Assembly (NCBI RefSeq): GCF_020447305.1
Contig: NZ_CP095732.1
Span: 682,001-746,000 of the forward strand
Origin: Abyssibius alkaniclasticus
GTDB taxonomy: Bacteria; Pseudomonadota; Alphaproteobacteria; Rhodobacterales; Rhodobacteraceae
Direction of reading: 5' to 3'
DNA: 64,000 nucleotides
The position numbers and the translations under genes are program-made. The notes beneath the pieces are model-generated. The model saw only the letters and a list, made by a program, of their open reading frames with translations, had not been told where the DNA came from and ran no database searches. Numbering within the stretch: the stretch's first letter is position 1; the number at the start of each line of letters is the position of its first letter. Positions 18,440-27,322 of the stretch are shown in pieces.

Positions 18440-19012
18440 TTAGCGCGAATTGCGGGGGTCTATCCACCCTATATTTCCGTCTTCGCGCGTATGAACGACA
18501 TTAACCCCCCCATGTTTTGAATTTCTGAACACCAGCATGGGTGCGCCTGAAAGCTCCATCGCCATCACAGCCTCGCCAACCGAAAGGGTTTGCACCGGCG
18601 TTTCCATCTCGGCCACGATCATCGGCTGAAGCGACTCCGGCTCGCTTTCATCGGCGTTTTCACCCGACAGGATGTAGGACGGGGCGCCGATGGTTTCAAT
18701 CGGGTCCTGACGGTCGCGGTGGTGGTCTTTCAGGCGGCGCTTGTAGCGGCGAAGCTGTTTTTCAAGCCGGTCAGCCGCACTTTCAAAGGCGCCATAGACA
18801 TCGGTGCCATGCGCCTTGGCCTGCGCCTTCATGCCGGTCGACAGGTGAATGGATGTATCGGCAACAAATTCGTGGCGGTCTTTGGAAAAGGTCACCTCCG
18901 CCTCGGTCGGACGTTCGGCATATTTGGCCACAACGTCCTGCAGACGTTCGTTTACATGGGTTGTCAGCGCGTCGCCAACATCCATTTGTTTTCCTTTGAC
19001 CGTAATTCGCAT
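18440..19012 (-). CDS. hpf: Ribosome hibernation promoting factor, long form
   Basis: Binds the 30S subunit in stationary phase and, in the long form, drives 100S ribosome dimers. The 190 residues comprise the N-terminal HPF/RaiA domain (MRITVKGKQMDVGDAL to about residue 100, with KSAADRLEKQLRRYKRRL-like helix), a charged linker, and the C-terminal dimerisation domain (LSVGEAVMAMELSGAPMLVF, NVVHTREDGNIGWIDP). AAGGA lies before ATG 19012. It is in the rpoN-hpf-ptsN gene order. Confidence 0.95.
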   Translation of the reverse strand: MRITVKGKQMDVGDALTTHVNERLQDVVAKYAERPTEAEVTFSKDRHEFVADTSIHLSTGMKAQAKAHGTDVYGAFESAADRLEKQLRRYKRRLKDHHRDRQDPIETIGAPSYILSGENADESEPESLQPMIVAEMETPVQTLSVGEAVMAMELSGAPMLVFRNSKHGGVNVVHTREDGNIGWIDPRNSR

Positions 19013-19099
19013 GATGAATCCTTTCCATACCGTTCGCCCGTGTCGGGCTGTCAGGGCTGTCGCATCGCTTGTGGGCCTATGGGCATGGCTTGCCCGGCG

Positions 19100-20440
19100 T
19101 CAGTCACCCATCCGGTTTGTGGATGCATACTGCCGGCGGCGGTGAAGCGATGTCAAAATGCCCATAGACCCACGATATTTGGCCACGGTGCGCCGCGCAA
19201 TATCAACACCGCCCGCGCGCAAATATTTTACCAGATCATCATCGGAAAGCGGATTTTTCTGGTCTTCCGCCTCGATCAGGCGTTTAATTCGCGCGCGGAT
19301 CGCAACAGCCCCGAACCGCGCTTCGCCCGAGGTTGCATTCAGCCCGGCGGTAAAGAAATAGCGCAATTCAAATGTGCCAGCCCGGCAGGTGAGGTATTTT
19401 CCGCTGACCGCGCGGCTGACGGTTGATTCGCTCAGCTTTGTGGTCTCGGCGATTTCGCGCAAGGAAAGCGGGCGCATTTCCAGTGGTCCGTTTTCAAAGA
19501 AATGCGACTGGTGTTCGACAATCGCGCGCGCCACTTTCAGAATATTTGCGGCGCGCTGTGTGAGCGCGCGCAGCAGCCAGTCGGCCCGCTCGCTCCAATG
19601 CTGTGTGAAGGCGGCGCTGTCGCCATCGGCCCGGCCAAGCGCCGTGGCATAGGTGGTATTGATGCCAAGCCGCGGCAGCGTGTCTTGGTTCAACTCGCAT
19701 TGCCACTGGCCAAATGAATCGCGCCGCACAATGATTTCGGGCACGATGATGGCGGCGGCATCCGCCTCGAATGCCGCGCCGGGGCGCGGGTCAAGCTTGC
19801 GCAAACTGTCCAGCAGGCTGTGCAGTGTCGGGCCGCTCAGCCCGCTGAGCTTGCACAAGGCTTCGTGCTTGTTGGCGGCCACAAGGTCGAGCCGGCGCAA
19901 CACCGCCCTGGTGCCATTGCACAGCGCGCCGCGCTCGGCCAGTTGCAGGCTCAGGCATTCGGCCAGATCGCGCGCGCCAACACCGGCAGGCTCGCAGCTT
20001 TGCAACAGGGTCAGCGCAGCAGCAACCGCCGCCTGTGGCGCATCGTGGCGCGCGGCTATCTCGGCAAGCGGGGCGCGCAGATAGCCGTCTGGCTCCAGCT
20101 CCTGTGTCAGCAGCAGCGCCAGCGCGGCCTGGTCTTTTGGCACCTGCATCATGCCGATCTGCGCGGCCAGATGCGCGGCCAGCGTGGTGGCGCTGGCGGG
20201 GAAACTGTCCATATCCGGCGCGACGCTGCTGGCGCTGGTCTGGTTTGGGGCAAGGGGGGTGGGGCGGGGTGGGGGCAAATCATCTTCGGCCACAAGCAGC
20301 GGGTTCTTGTCCAGTTCCTCGCGCAGCAACTGGTGCAATGAGTGCTGGTTCATCTGCAACACGGCCAGCGCCTGGCGCAGTTGAGGTGTCATGCTCAACC
20401 GCTGCGTCTGGCGCAATTCCAGGGATGGTCCCAGTTTCAT
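19100..20440 (-). CDS. rpoN: RNA polymerase sigma-54 factor
   Basis: Alternative sigma factor for -24/-12 promoters, which need AAA+ activators. The 446 residues show region I rich in Gln and Leu (LRQTQRLSMTPQLRQALAVL), an acidic/Pro region II, the core-binding region, and the C-terminal RpoN box IARRTVAKYR that recognises the -24 element, followed by a short Arg-rich tail. It lies between lptB and hpf, the usual order. Confidence 0.96.
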   Translation of the reverse strand: MKLGPSLELRQTQRLSMTPQLRQALAVLQMNQHSLHQLLREELDKNPLLVAEDDLPPPRPTPLAPNQTSASSVAPDMDSFPASATTLAAHLAAQIGMMQVPKDQAALALLLTQELEPDGYLRAPLAEIAARHDAPQAAVAAALTLLQSCEPAGVGARDLAECLSLQLAERGALCNGTRAVLRRLDLVAANKHEALCKLSGLSGPTLHSLLDSLRKLDPRPGAAFEADAAAIIVPEIIVRRDSFGQWQCELNQDTLPRLGINTTYATALGRADGDSAAFTQHWSERADWLLRALTQRAANILKVARAIVEHQSHFFENGPLEMRPLSLREIAETTKLSESTVSRAVSGKYLTCRAGTFELRYFFTAGLNATSGEARFGAVAIRARIKRLIEAEDQKNPLSDDDLVKYLRAGGVDIARRTVAKYRGSMGILTSLHRRRQYASTNRMGD

Positions 20441-20466
20441 CCTGCCTCCCGCCCGGCGCAGGCCGC

Positions 20467-21243
20467 CTAGATTCTGAACTTGTCGCCCAGATAGACCCTT
20501 CGCACGTCCGGGTCCTGAACCACGTCTTCGGGCGTTCCACTCATCAACATCGTGCCATCATGCAGGATATATGCGCGATCAACAATGTCCAAGGTCTCCC
20601 TTACGTTGTGATCGGTTATCAAAACGCCAAGACCACGATCCTTCAAATGGCTTACCAAATTGCGAATTTCGCCCACCGCAATCGGGTCGACCCCGGCAAA
20701 AGGCTCATCCAGCAACACATATTTGGGGAAACTGGCCAGGCAACGCGCAATTTCAACGCGCCGCCGCTCGCCGCCCGAAAGCGCCACGGCCGGGGCGCGG
20801 CGCAGATGGGTTATTGAAAATTCGGCCATGAGTGATTCGAGTTCGCGCGCCCGCTGACCACGATCACGCGTCGAAATTTCCAGAATCGCGCGGATATTAT
20901 CCTCCACCGACATGCCGCGAAAGATCGACGCTTCCTGCGGCAGATAGCCGATGCCGAGCTTGGCGCGGCGATACATGGGCAGGGAAGAGGCATCGATGCC
21001 GTCAATCTCGATCTCGCCCGCATCGGGGTTAACAAGGCCGGCAACCGAATAAAAACAGGTGGTCTTGCCAGCGCCATTGGGGCCGAGCAGCGCAACAACC
21101 TCGCCACGGTGAAGTTCAAGCGACACATCGCGCAATACCGGGCGGCGTTTGTAAGACTTGGCCAGATTGCGCACGATCAGCCCGCTCGGCCCTTGCGCGG
21201 CGGCAGGCGCATCTTTCTGCGCGACGGCGCTATCGGCTTGCAT
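20467..21243 (-). CDS. lptB: LPS export ABC transporter ATP-binding protein LptB
   Basis: ATPase that powers LPS extraction from the inner membrane with LptFG. The 258 residues show Walker A LLGPNGAGKTTCFY, the Q-loop in GYLPQEASIFRGMSVEDN, signature ALSGGERRRVEIAR, and Walker B KYVLLDEPFAGVDP with a switch His in LITDHNVRETL. ATG 21243 overlaps the lptA stop (ATGA). It continues the lptC-lptA-lptB operon; LptFG are not in this window. Confidence 0.95.
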   Translation of the reverse strand: MQADSAVAQKDAPAAAQGPSGLIVRNLAKSYKRRPVLRDVSLELHRGEVVALLGPNGAGKTTCFYSVAGLVNPDAGEIEIDGIDASSLPMYRRAKLGIGYLPQEASIFRGMSVEDNIRAILEISTRDRGQRARELESLMAEFSITHLRRAPAVALSGGERRRVEIARCLASFPKYVLLDEPFAGVDPIAVGEIRNLVSHLKDRGLGVLITDHNVRETLDIVDRAYILHDGTMLMSGTPEDVVQDPDVRRVYLGDKFRI

Positions 21244-21737
21244 CAATTGCCCTCGGTGCGGAAAATGGTTTGCACGCGGCCTTCCACCAGCGCGGTGCCT
21301 GCCACAAGGTCGATGCGCAGCCGTTCGCCCGACAGCGCGCTTTGGCCCTGGGTCAGGATGACGCTGCCTTCCATCAGGATCTGGCCATCGACCAGCGAAT
21401 AGACGGCAGAGTCACCTTCGGCGGTTTCAGCACCATTGCTCAGCAACACATTGCCGCTGGCGCGCAGCGCGGCGATCTTGCCCGCCTCGGCGGCATAAAC
21501 CACCTCGACCCGCGCGGCGGTCAGGCGCAAATCGCCCACGGCGACCTGCACATTGCCCTCGAATATCGCCGATTCATCGGCCTGGTTCACGCGCAACGTG
21601 TCGGCAGACACCTCGACATCCTGCGCTTCGCCCGCCGGAAGGCCGGCAAAGGGCAGGCTTGCGCCCTGGGCCAGAAGCGGGCCGGCGGCCCCGAACAGCA
21701 ATGCTATGGCGAATGGTATCGCGCGGCGAAATGTCAT
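21243..21737 (-). CDS. lptA: LPS transport periplasmic protein LptA
   Basis: Periplasmic bridge protein carrying LPS from LptC toward the outer membrane. The 164 residues comprise a signal peptide (MTFRRAIPFAIALLFGAAGPLLAQ) and an OstA-fold beta-jellyroll with VEVSADTLRVNQADESAIFEG, an opening typical of LptA, and later SGNVLLSNGAETAEGDSAVY. It overlaps lptC and lptB by four bases each, indicating tight translational coupling. Confidence 0.9.
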   Translation of the reverse strand: MTFRRAIPFAIALLFGAAGPLLAQGASLPFAGLPAGEAQDVEVSADTLRVNQADESAIFEGNVQVAVGDLRLTAARVEVVYAAEAGKIAALRASGNVLLSNGAETAEGDSAVYSLVDGQILMEGSVILTQGQSALSGERLRIDLVAGTALVEGRVQTIFRTEGN

Positions 21738-22381
21738 TCCAAGGCTCCCTCACTATCTGTGTTGACCTGTTGGTTCAGCTTTAGCCTAACCCCTTGGCCA
21801 AACCAAAGCACCCGGTTTTCTGCGGCGGTTTGCCGGATTTCGAAACTGCCCGCGGTAATTGCCCCCAGCGGGCCGCTGCCATCAAGCCCGGTGCCGCTGA
21901 TATCGCCGCCGGTCAGCGCGGCTTGCATAGTCGCGGTGCGGCCACGATAGCCCTGCGAGGTGGTAATCGCGCCGCCATCGGGCATGACGATGCGGTTGTC
22001 GCTGACAAAAAACTCGGCCACCGTGGCCAGCAATGTCGCCTCTTGCCCATCGGCAAACTGGATTGCTCCGGATAGCTTGTCAAACAGCAGCACGTTCTCG
22101 CGGCTCGGGTCGGGGGCAAGGCGCAAGGTTGAAAAACTCAGATAGTCGCCATTGACCGTGGCCCCGGCAAAACGCGCGCGGCTCAGCACATCGGTTTCAC
22201 CAAGTGCCTCGAAATCGGCATCGGTAAATACAAGCGCCTGATCGAGCCTGCGGCCATCGCCCAGCAGGAAAACGGTCGACAGAATGGCCAGCGCCAGCAG
22301 CGGCAGCAGCACCTTGATCCGCGCCACGAATTTCGAGTAGCGGGCGGTTTTCCTTTGGCGCTGGCGGTGGCGGTCGGGCAT
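21734..22381 (-). CDS. lptC: LPS export protein LptC
   Basis: Bitopic inner-membrane protein that links LptBFG to LptA. The 215 residues start with a basic cytoplasmic tail and one helix (VLLPLLALAILSTVFLLG), then a periplasmic beta-jellyroll. ATG 22381 (MPDRHRQRQRK) is chosen: it begins seven bases after the rnd stop, while the longer open frame would overlap rnd deeply. Sequence conservation in LptC is weak, so the assignment leans on size, topology and position before lptA. Confidence 0.88.
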   Translation of the reverse strand: MPDRHRQRQRKTARYSKFVARIKVLLPLLALAILSTVFLLGDGRRLDQALVFTDADFEALGETDVLSRARFAGATVNGDYLSFSTLRLAPDPSRENVLLFDKLSGAIQFADGQEATLLATVAEFFVSDNRIVMPDGGAITTSQGYRGRTATMQAALTGGDISGTGLDGSGPLGAITAGSFEIRQTAAENRVLWFGQGVRLKLNQQVNTDSEGALE

Positions 22382-22388
22382 GACTGGC

Positions 22389-23000
22389 TCAATGCGCAAA
22401 AATGTCGATGTCGGGCCATCCTGCAAGGTCGAGCAGGGCGCGGTGCGGCAGATAGTCGAACGCGGCCTGTGCATGGCCCGTCCGGCCTTCGCGCGCCAGC
22501 ATCAGATCGAGCGCGGCCTTGAGCTTGTGCAGATACAGCACATCCGACGCGGCATAGGCGAGCTGCGCCTCGCTCAGCTCTGGCGCGCCCCAATCCGAGG
22601 TTTGCTGAAGTTTCGAAATGTCGACGCCAAGCATTTCCTGTAGCAGGTTCTTCAGCCCGTGCCGGTCGGTAAAGGTGCGCACCAGCTTGGCGGCAATTTT
22701 TGTGCAGTAAACCGGCGCTGCCAGCACCTGAAAGCGCGCATACATCGCGGCAATGTCGAACCGGCCGAAATGGAACAGTTTCAGCACATCCGGATTGGCC
22801 AATATCGCGCAAAGATTGGGGGCTTCGGTTTGATCGGGCGCGATCTGCACCAGATGCGCATGACCGTCGCCGCCGGAAAGCTGCACAAGGCACAGCCGGT
22901 CACGCCCGGCCACAAGGCCCATTGTTTCACAATCGATGGCGACAATCGCGCCCAGGTCCAGATCAGCGGGCAAGTCGCCCTTATACAGATAATTCGCCAT
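22389..23000 (-). CDS. rnd: Ribonuclease D-like 3'-5' exonuclease, short form
   Basis: DEDD-family exoribonuclease of 203 residues, shorter than E. coli RNase D because the HRDC repeats are absent; this short form is common in alphaproteobacteria. Catalytic motifs: I AIDCETMGL (D23, E25), II LKLFHFGRFD, and III YAASDVLYLHKL with the YxxxD of the DEDDy subgroup. It is the first gene of the minus-strand lpt operon. Confidence 0.9.
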   Translation of the reverse strand: MANYLYKGDLPADLDLGAIVAIDCETMGLVAGRDRLCLVQLSGGDGHAHLVQIAPDQTEAPNLCAILANPDVLKLFHFGRFDIAAMYARFQVLAAPVYCTKIAAKLVRTFTDRHGLKNLLQEMLGVDISKLQQTSDWGAPELSEAQLAYAASDVLYLHKLKAALDLMLAREGRTGHAQAAFDYLPHRALLDLAGWPDIDIFAH

Positions 23001-23154
23001 ACAACCCCCGGTTCAGCCTTTCATATAGGCGCGGATTTAACAAAACACCACTGGATATGCCGCCACTGCGCTGGAAATGGCGCAGATTTTGCTGCGCAGA
23101 TTGCGCCGCTTCGGTTAGGCTGCGACCAAGCCCCGCCACAAGCGATGAGACCCT

Positions 23155-24066
23155 ATGCCAAGCCAACGCCCCGGCCCCGATGCCCGCCGCCTTTTGCCCC
23201 GCCAGATCAGCCAGTTGGTTGTGGCGGGGCGCGGGGGAACAGCCCCCGAAATCATCTATGAATCCGACCAGTTGATCGAGGCACCGAACTGGAGCCCCGA
23301 TGGCGCCTGGCTTGTCTACAACGCCGACGGGCGGCTGTTTGCGATTTCGCCCGATGGCCAGCAGGGGCCAAACCGGATCAACACCGCTCCGGTTGAAAAC
23401 CTGAACAATGACCATGTGATCGCGCCCGATGGCAAACACATCTATCTCAGCGCGAATGACGGGCATTTGTATGTGGTGCCGTTTGAGGGCGGCCAGCCTG
23501 CGCGCATTTCGCATGATGTCGATCCCGCACGGCGCTACCGCTATTACCTGCACGGCATTTCGCCCGATGGGGCAACGCTCGCCTATGTCGCGCTGGAACA
23601 GCGCGATGATGGCAGCACGATGACCCGCATCGCGACCCTGCCCGCCGAAGGTGGTGCGGAAACCTATCTGAGTGATGGTGCCTGCCCGGTTGACGGGCCG
23701 GAATTCTCGCCCGACGGGCAATGGATATACTTCAACTCGGAAGCCGCCGCCACGCGCCCCGGCCATGCGCAGATATTTCGGATGCGGGTTGATGGCAGCG
23801 GGGGTGAGCAGCTCACCCATGACGACCGCGTGAACTGGTTTCCACACCTTTCGCCCGACGGGCAGGCGCTGGCCTATATCAGCTTTCCACCGGGCACCAA
23901 GGGGCACCCGGCAGATTGCGATGTGATCATCCGCATCATGCCCGCAAGCGGCGGGCCCGCGCGCAATATCGACCGGTTCAATGGCGGGCAGGGCACGATC
24001 AACGTTGCCTCCTGGGCGCCGGACGGGCAGCGTTTTGCCTATATACGCTACCCGATCATACCCTGA
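23155..24066 (+). CDS. TolB-like beta-propeller protein (PD40 repeats), apparently cytoplasmic
   Basis: 303-residue protein made of WD40-like PD40 repeats with the recurring core SPDG: APNWSPDGAWLVYNADG, GPEFSPDGQWIYFNS, FPHLSPDGQALAYIS and ASWAPDGQRFAYIRY. This resembles the C-terminal propeller of TolB, but no signal peptide or TolB N-terminal domain is present, and tol/pal genes are not nearby. Function unknown; a cytoplasmic sensor or peptidase-like partner is possible. It converges on the RND pump gene, with two bases between the stops. Confidence 0.75.
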   Translation: MPSQRPGPDARRLLPRQISQLVVAGRGGTAPEIIYESDQLIEAPNWSPDGAWLVYNADGRLFAISPDGQQGPNRINTAPVENLNNDHVIAPDGKHIYLSANDGHLYVVPFEGGQPARISHDVDPARRYRYYLHGISPDGATLAYVALEQRDDGSTMTRIATLPAEGGAETYLSDGACPVDGPEFSPDGQWIYFNSEAAATRPGHAQIFRMRVDGSGGEQLTHDDRVNWFPHLSPDGQALAYISFPPGTKGHPADCDVIIRIMPASGGPARNIDRFNGGQGTINVASWAPDGQRFAYIRYPIIP

Positions 24067-24068
24067 CC

Positions 24069-27000
24069 CTATTCGGCCTGAATGAACTCGCCATCAATCG
24101 GCAACGGCTCGTTCTTCGGCTTTTTCGGCGCATCATCACCCTGGTCGGGTTTTTTCGCGCGGCGCAGCCAGCCCCAGGCACGAATGAACCGCCCCTTGAA
24201 CACCGATGGCGCTGTGACCATCACCGGCACCATAACCAGTGTGAGCAGGGTGGAAAACAGCAGCCCCGCCACCAGCGCCGAAGCCAGATGGATGAAGAAA
24301 ATCCCGGCCAGACCGCCCATGACGATTTCGCGGCGGATAAAGTCAAACTCGATATTGATCGCCATCGGGATAACGCCCAGTGCCGTTACAATCGCGGTCA
24401 GCAGAACCGGGCGGATACGCTGGGCCGTCGTGATCAGCATGGCCTTGATCGGCTCGACCCCGTCATCGCGGTTATAGTGGTTATAGGTATCAATCAGCAC
24501 GATACCGTTTTTCACCACAATGCCCGTCAGCGCCACAATGCCAAGCCCGGTCATGATGGCCGAGAATGACATGCCGGTAACGAGCATCCCGAGCAGCACG
24601 CCGGAAATGGACATCACCACCGTCGAGAGCGTGACGAAAACCTGATAAAAGCTGTTATACTCCAGCAGAAGTATGAAGAAGATCAGGAACATCGCACCGG
24701 CGAAGGCCTGCGCGATAAAGGCGTTGGTTTCCTCGGTCTGCTCGGCAGCACCGCCATAGACGATCTTTACATTCTCCGGCCAGTCCTGTGCGGCTTCCCA
24801 AACCTTGATCAGGGCAATCTGCTCGGCTGCGGCCATATCCGGTGGCAGATTTGCGGCCACATTCATGGAATAGAGACCGTTCTGCCGGGTAATGCTGCCG
24901 GTTGCCGGCTCGACGCGGCGCTCAAGGAAGTTGGACACAGGCACCAGCCCGTTCACCGTGGAAATGCGGATATTGTCCAGCGCATCGAGGCTGCGCTCAT
25001 CCGGTGGAAGGCGCACCACGATGTCAAGCTCGTCAATGGAATCATCGGGCAGGTAGTTGCCAATGGTCACACCCGTGGTGACAAGCTGGATATAGGGGCC
25101 AAGGTCGCGCAGCCCGATGCCGAATTTGCTAGCCTCGGCACGGTCAAAGGTCAGCCGCCAGTCAATGCCGGGGGCGGGGCGGCCATCTTCAATATCCAGC
25201 GCGCCGGGAATTTCGGTTTCGATATAGGCACGAAGTGCGGCAACCGCCGGGGCAAGATCGTCATAATTGGTCGATTCAACGCGCAGATTGATGTCTTTGC
25301 CGGCGGGCGGGCCGCCTTCCTCGGCGGCAATCTGAATTTCGAGCCCGGAAATATCGGCCGTGCGCGCACGAATTTCGGCAAAGATCTCTTCTGCCGTATA
25401 GCGCGACTGCCAGGGCTGCAACTGCAATTGCAGCGTGCCGATCGTGTCGGGCGGGGTTGCACCCGCGCCAAGCGAGGGGCCGTTATTGCCGGCGAATGTC
25501 AGAATGACATCCTGAATGCCGGGCACTTGCAGCACTTCATCCTGCACTTCGATCAGGAAATCACGAATTTCGTTGGGCGCGTAATTGCCGCGCGTGATCA
25601 CCGAAACCGTGCCATATTCCGGCTCCATCTTCGGAAAGGCTTCAATCCCGGTGGGATTGGCGGCAAAATACATGAAAATGCCAATGACAATGGCAAAGCC
25701 GGCGGTAAGGGTCAGGCCCGGCGCATGTAAAAGCCTTGCCATGATGCGCACATAAACCCCGGTAAGCCCCGTTACTTTCTTCGGGTCGAACTTGTCGGGA
25801 TACATGACGATATCGGCTTTTTCCTTTTCTTTCTCCGACATCTCGTTCTTGGCGATCATCGCGCCGATCACCGGCATGAAAATCAGCGCCGAAACCAGCG
25901 AGGCGACCATGACGATGATCACCACGATCGGCAGATAAGACATGAATTTGCCAATGATCCCCGGCCAGAACAGCAGCGGCACAAAGGCACCAAGCGTGGT
26001 GGCCGTGGCCGAAACCACCGGCACGAACATCTTGCGCGCCGCCAGAATGAAGGCACGCTTGCGCGACACCCCTTCGGACAGTTTGCGTTCGGCATATTCG
26101 ACCACGACGATCGGGTCATCCACCAGCACACCCACGGCGATGACAAGCCCGAACATCACCATCATGTTGATCGTATAACCCATCCAGTTCAGCACCAGAA
26201 AGGCGATCATGAAGGAAATGGGAATCGACATGCCGATCATGATGGCCGGGCGCACACCCAGCGTGGCGATACACATGATCAGCACCAGCACCACCGCCGT
26301 CATAACCGCAGCTTCAAGCGAGCGATACAGGTTCTTGGTGCTGATGGATTGGTCGAGCAGGAAGCTATGGCCAATTTCCGCGGGCCAGTCCGCGGTTGCA
26401 ACGGCAACAGCGGCGCGAATTTCGTCCGACACTTCCATGATATTGGTGCCGAGCTTCTTGACGACACCCAGCGTAATGGCCGGCGAGCCGTTCACATAGG
26501 CATATTCGGTTGCATCCTTGAAGGTGCGGGTCACGGTGGCGACATCGCCAAACACCACAACCCTGTCACCCACGGTAAGCAAGGGCAGGTTATACACTTC
26601 TTCGGCGGTGGAAATCAGCCCCGGAATTTCAATGTTGAACGACCCAAGGCCGTTATCGAGCGTGCCACCGGCAACCATTGTGTTGTTGCGCGCCAGCGCG
26701 TCAAAGATCTGGCCTGCCGTCAGCCCGTAAGCCTCGAGCCGCAACTGGTCGATCTGGACTTCCAGCACCTCTTCGCGCGCCCCGGAAAGCGACACGGATT
26801 GCACATTCGGCAGGCCTTCCAGAACGTCGCGCAGCGCGCGCGCCTCGCGCACAAGCGTGCGTTCCGGCACATCGCCATAGATCGAAACCGACAGCACCGG
26901 TTGGTCATCGAAGGAAATTTCGCTAACGCTCGGCTCTTCGGCATCGGCGGGAAGCTCATTGCTCACCCCATCCATTTTTGCGCGGATATCCGACAGCGCC

Positions 27001-27311
27001 TGGTCTTTATCTGCGTTGACGTTGAACTCCAGAAAGATCGAGGCATGGCCGGTGGTGGCCGTGGTGGTAATGTTTTCAAGCCCGTCCAGCCCTGTCAGCC
27101 GGTCTTCAATCGGCTTGGCGAGCAGGCGTTCGGCATCCGAAGGTGAAATGCCGCTCTGGCTGACCGAGATGTAAAAGAACGGAATGTCGATCGAGGGGAA
27201 GCTTTCCTTGGGCAAGGATTGATACGAGGTGAACCCCCCCAGAAGCAGGATGAGCATGAGCGTGACGACCACGCGCGGCATCCGCAGAATACGCTCGATA
27301 AAGTCGATCAT
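24069..27311 (-). CDS. RND efflux pump, inner-membrane permease (AcrB/MexF-type)
   Basis: Proton-driven efflux permease of 1080 residues, typical size. One helix at the N-terminus (RVVVTLMLILLLGGFTSYQ), a first periplasmic loop, then transmembrane clusters; helix 4 carries the proton-relay pair in GVLVDDPIVVVEYAERKL. The second half repeats the pattern, with GLGIVALTGIVVKNGIVLID. It lies 11 bases downstream of its adaptor gene. Neither an outer-membrane TolC-type gene nor a dedicated regulator is adjacent. Substrate range is unknown. Confidence 0.93.
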   Translation of the reverse strand: MIDFIERILRMPRVVVTLMLILLLGGFTSYQSLPKESFPSIDIPFFYISVSQSGISPSDAERLLAKPIEDRLTGLDGLENITTTATTGHASIFLEFNVNADKDQALSDIRAKMDGVSNELPADAEEPSVSEISFDDQPVLSVSIYGDVPERTLVREARALRDVLEGLPNVQSVSLSGAREEVLEVQIDQLRLEAYGLTAGQIFDALARNNTMVAGGTLDNGLGSFNIEIPGLISTAEEVYNLPLLTVGDRVVVFGDVATVTRTFKDATEYAYVNGSPAITLGVVKKLGTNIMEVSDEIRAAVAVATADWPAEIGHSFLLDQSISTKNLYRSLEAAVMTAVVLVLIMCIATLGVRPAIMIGMSIPISFMIAFLVLNWMGYTINMMVMFGLVIAVGVLVDDPIVVVEYAERKLSEGVSRKRAFILAARKMFVPVVSATATTLGAFVPLLFWPGIIGKFMSYLPIVVIIVMVASLVSALIFMPVIGAMIAKNEMSEKEKEKADIVMYPDKFDPKKVTGLTGVYVRIMARLLHAPGLTLTAGFAIVIGIFMYFAANPTGIEAFPKMEPEYGTVSVITRGNYAPNEIRDFLIEVQDEVLQVPGIQDVILTFAGNNGPSLGAGATPPDTIGTLQLQLQPWQSRYTAEEIFAEIRARTADISGLEIQIAAEEGGPPAGKDINLRVESTNYDDLAPAVAALRAYIETEIPGALDIEDGRPAPGIDWRLTFDRAEASKFGIGLRDLGPYIQLVTTGVTIGNYLPDDSIDELDIVVRLPPDERSLDALDNIRISTVNGLVPVSNFLERRVEPATGSITRQNGLYSMNVAANLPPDMAAAEQIALIKVWEAAQDWPENVKIVYGGAAEQTEETNAFIAQAFAGAMFLIFFILLLEYNSFYQVFVTLSTVVMSISGVLLGMLVTGMSFSAIMTGLGIVALTGIVVKNGIVLIDTYNHYNRDDGVEPIKAMLITTAQRIRPVLLTAIVTALGVIPMAINIEFDFIRREIVMGGLAGIFFIHLASALVAGLLFSTLLTLVMVPVMVTAPSVFKGRFIRAWGWLRRAKKPDQGDDAPKKPKNEPLPIDGEFIQAE

Positions 27312-27322
27312 CAGGCTGCCCT

